This document shows, piece by piece, positions 33,561 through 35,432 of a stretch of 35,432 nt of DNA; position 1 is the stretch's first letter; each line of letters starts with the position of its first letter. Source of the stretch: a virus. The translations under genes and the position numbers were made by a program. The stretch covers positions 1 through 35,432 of IMG/VR virus record IMGVR_UViG_3300031758_000265. The stretch is one strand, 5' to 3'. Below the pieces are notes generated by a model that saw only the letters and a program-made list of their open reading frames with translations, was not told the origin of the DNA and searched no databases.

Positions 33561-35432
33561 ATGCAAGCTGAAGAAATCGCAAAAACTCTGGGCAACGCAA
33601 AGAAGGTCAATGGTCAGTGGCTCGCCTCATGCCCAGTTGCCGGCCACGGCAGGGGCAACGGCGATAAGAACCCGTCACTGTCCATCAGCGACGGAGAGGA
33701 CGGTAAACCCTTGTTCCACTGCCACGGCGGCTGCGATCAGCACACCGTCTTCTCCACGATGAGGGATCGCGGTCTGCTGCCGGAACTCGAGCAACGCCCC
33801 GAGCCTCTCTCGCGCATCCAGCCGCCAGCAGTCAATAGGCAGCTTGAGCAGGAGTGGTCCTACACCGATGAGGAGGGCGTCGTACTGTTCATCAAGCAAC
33901 GCTATCGCACCACCGACGCTAAGGGCAAGGACTATAAGCTCATCAAGGTCGACGATGCAGGCAGAAGGCACGCGACGATGGGAGACGCCCGGATCGTGCC
34001 GTATCGCCTTCCTGAGATGCTCGACGCTGTTGGCAAGGGAAGGTTTGTCTACCTCACGGAAGGCGAGAAGGCGGCAGACGCGATCATCAGCCTGGGCAGC
34101 GTGGCAACCACATCGCACGCCGGATCTGGGCACTGGCCCGAGACGATCACGCAATACTTTGCCGGCGCAAACGTAGTCATCCTGCCGGATAACGATGCGC
34201 CGGGCTGGAAGTACGCAAAGAGGGCGGCAGCCAAGATCCTGCCGCTGGCGAAGTCAGTCAGGGTCATAGACCTCGGCGGCGATGACCTGGGCGACGATGC
34301 CTACGAGTGGATCTACAGCCAAGGCAAGACGCGGCAAGACCTGGCCGATATGGTCAAGCGCCAGGCGCCTCTGACCAGCGAGGCAGAGGTCCAGATGCCA
34401 GAGCGCCTGCGCGATAAGCCGCAGGCAGAGGCGCCAGCGGCTGCGGCTGCGATAGGCGAGCCTTATATAAAGGTTAGCGAAGTTACAGATGTTATCCTGC
34501 AAGGCAAAACTCAGGCCGCCAATGGCGAACCAGATGCCGAAACTTCTGGTTCGCCGTTAAGACGAACGCTCAAGCTCGAGGCATTCGATGACATCACCGA
34601 CGAGCCAGTCGAGTGGCTCATTGATCGTGTCATCCCGAAAAAGGGTTTCGTGGCTCTGTACGGGCCACCAGGGTCATTCAAGAGCTTCATCGCCTTGGAT
34701 CTCGCGGCGGCGATCGCCCGCTCTGCCCAGTGGTTCGGCCACGAGGCAACGCCAACAGACAACGGAGCAGTCATCTACATCGCCGGCGAAGGCCACGGCG
34801 GCATAGGGGCCAGGATCAAAGCCTGCCGCATCCACCACCAGATCGAGGCGGGGACGCCGATCTACTTCCTGCGCCACCAGATCAATCTCAGGTCCAGCGA
34901 GGAGGACTTCTCGAGTCTGGTGTATGCCATCAGGGAGTTGGTTCTTGCATTAGGCGTCAAGGTGGACTTGATCGTTATCGATACGCTGGCGCGTGCTTTT
35001 GGCGGTGGCAATGAGAATAGTTCGGAGGACATGGGAGCATTCATCACGGCCTGCGGGCACCTCCAAGATGAGTTTAGGTCGGCTCTGATGGTCATCCACC
35101 ACAGCGGCAAGGACGCCGCGAAGGGTCTGCGGGGTCACTCTTCGCTGCTCGGCGCCGTCGATACGGAGCTTGAACTGCTGCGCTTTGACGATCAACCGAA
35201 AGGCGTTTTGACCGTTAGCAAGCAAAAGGACGGCGAGGATGGGCTGCGGTTTGGCTTTGAGATGGTCGAGGTCGAAATAGATCAGGGCCGCGAGGGAAGC
35301 CTTAGTCTTGATGAACCGCGCAAGTCGCTGGCCGTCAGTCCAAGCGATGAGGTGCTGAAAAATAAGGCAGATGAGGCAAGGAAATCTAACCTGAATAGGT
35401 CTGGGAAGGGGCATAACCAGCGGCTGGCGATT
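33561..35432 (+). CDS. Bifunctional primase-helicase (runs off the right end, continues at 1-421)
   Basis: The 624 residues here start with a zinc-binding primase part (C24, H29, C54, C58 in CPVAGHG and FHCHGGC). A TOPRIM core follows, with TEGEKAADA (166-174; E167/E169) and ILPDNDAPG (207-215). A linker leads to a RepA/AAA_25-type helicase: Walker A YGPPGSFKSF (367-376), IYIAGEGHGG (405-414), Walker B VDLIVIDT (468-475) and HHSGKDAAKGLRG (513-525). It would unwind the fork and lay primers for host polymerase. Joined to 2-421 it is 708 residues long. The ribosome-binding site is weak. Confidence 0.94.
   Translation, partial: MQAEEIAKTLGNAKKVNGQWLASCPVAGHGRGNGDKNPSLSISDGEDGKPLFHCHGGCDQHTVFSTMRDRGLLPELEQRPEPLSRIQPPAVNRQLEQEWSYTDEEGVVLFIKQRYRTTDAKGKDYKLIKVDDAGRRHATMGDARIVPYRLPEMLDAVGKGRFVYLTEGEKAADAIISLGSVATTSHAGSGHWPETITQYFAGANVVILPDNDAPGWKYAKRAAAKILPLAKSVRVIDLGGDDLGDDAYEWIYSQGKTRQDLADMVKRQAPLTSEAEVQMPERLRDKPQAEAPAAAAAIGEPYIKVSEVTDVILQGKTQAANGEPDAETSGSPLRRTLKLEAFDDITDEPVEWLIDRVIPKKGFVALYGPPGSFKSFIALDLAAAIARSAQWFGHEATPTDNGAVIYIAGEGHGGIGARIKACRIHHQIEAGTPIYFLRHQINLRSSEEDFSSLVYAIRELVLALGVKVDLIVIDTLARAFGGGNENSSEDMGAFITACGHLQDEFRSALMVIHHSGKDAAKGLRGHSSLLGAVDTELELLRFDDQPKGVLTVSKQKDGEDGLRFGFEMVEVEIDQGREGSLSLDEPRKSLAVSPSDEVLKNKADEARKSNLNRSGKGHNQRLAI
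35267..35432. repeat. Terminal direct repeat, right copy
   Basis: Second copy of the 166-base overlap found at the window start. The reading frame of the primase-helicase runs through it into the left end without a shift, so the real genome length is about 35,266 bases. Nothing in it looks like a cohesive end or an att core. It is ordinary coding sequence, as expected where an assembler breaks a circular or permuted genome at a random point. Confidence 0.95.

Overview
This window reads as an essentially complete genome of a short-tailed (podovirus-type) tailed bacteriophage of a Gram-negative, probably pseudomonadotal, host. A freshwater beta- or gammaproteobacterium is a guess from gene style only. 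The first 166 bases recur as the last 166 bases with five differences, so the contig closes into a circle of about 35.27 kb cut inside the primase-helicase gene. I see no integrase, DNA polymerase, RNA polymerase or tRNA gene. The phage looks strictly lytic or non-integrating and dependent on host polymerases.

Layout. (1) 1-1424: the C-terminus of the primase-helicase, a repeat-rich gap (421-580) with six GGACAAAT octamers and a long dyad, and two unknown genes. (2) 1425-3724: small and large terminase subunits separated by an unusual 413-base gap. In and beside it lie three perfect DnaA boxes, a very GC-rich stretch and five TCCGGA palindromes at 11-12 base spacing. (3) 3746-13870: head and connector genes (portal, scaffold, major capsid protein, adaptor), several conserved small phage proteins, two glycosyltransferase-like genes and a fibre-like protein made of 20-residue repeats. 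The major capsid gene is split by a 315-base group I intron whose P1-P9 pairings and P10 can be read directly; splicing restores a 321-residue capsid protein. (4) 13879-18618: tail fibre, a free-standing HNH/AP2 homing endonuclease and a lysis cassette (small membrane proteins, 3TM-type holin, GH108 endolysin). (5) 18621-27724: further virion proteins, a P22 gp10-like nozzle protein, a run of large low-complexity putative ejection proteins and a probable ADP-ribosyltransferase at the end of the rightward late block.

(6) 27721-29128, leftward: HTH regulator, RuvC-type resolvase and 2OG-Fe(II) oxygenase, stop-start coupled. (7) 29129-29375: divergent control region with a sigma70-like promoter on each strand, a shared AGTCA-type element and a leftward terminator ending a structured segment. 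(8) 29376-33492, rightward: a train of tiny overlapping accessory genes, then a RecB/Cas4-like nuclease (DUF2800 type) and an SSB-like protein, closed by a strong terminator. (9) 33561 to the window end and on into 1-421: the primase-helicase.

Taken together, the right arm (early and replication genes) leads through the circle junction into the terminase and structural genes. Host DnaA and Pol III probably replicate the DNA with phage primase-helicase, SSB-like protein, nuclease and resolvase. Family names are from recognition of protein sequence only; no searches were run.
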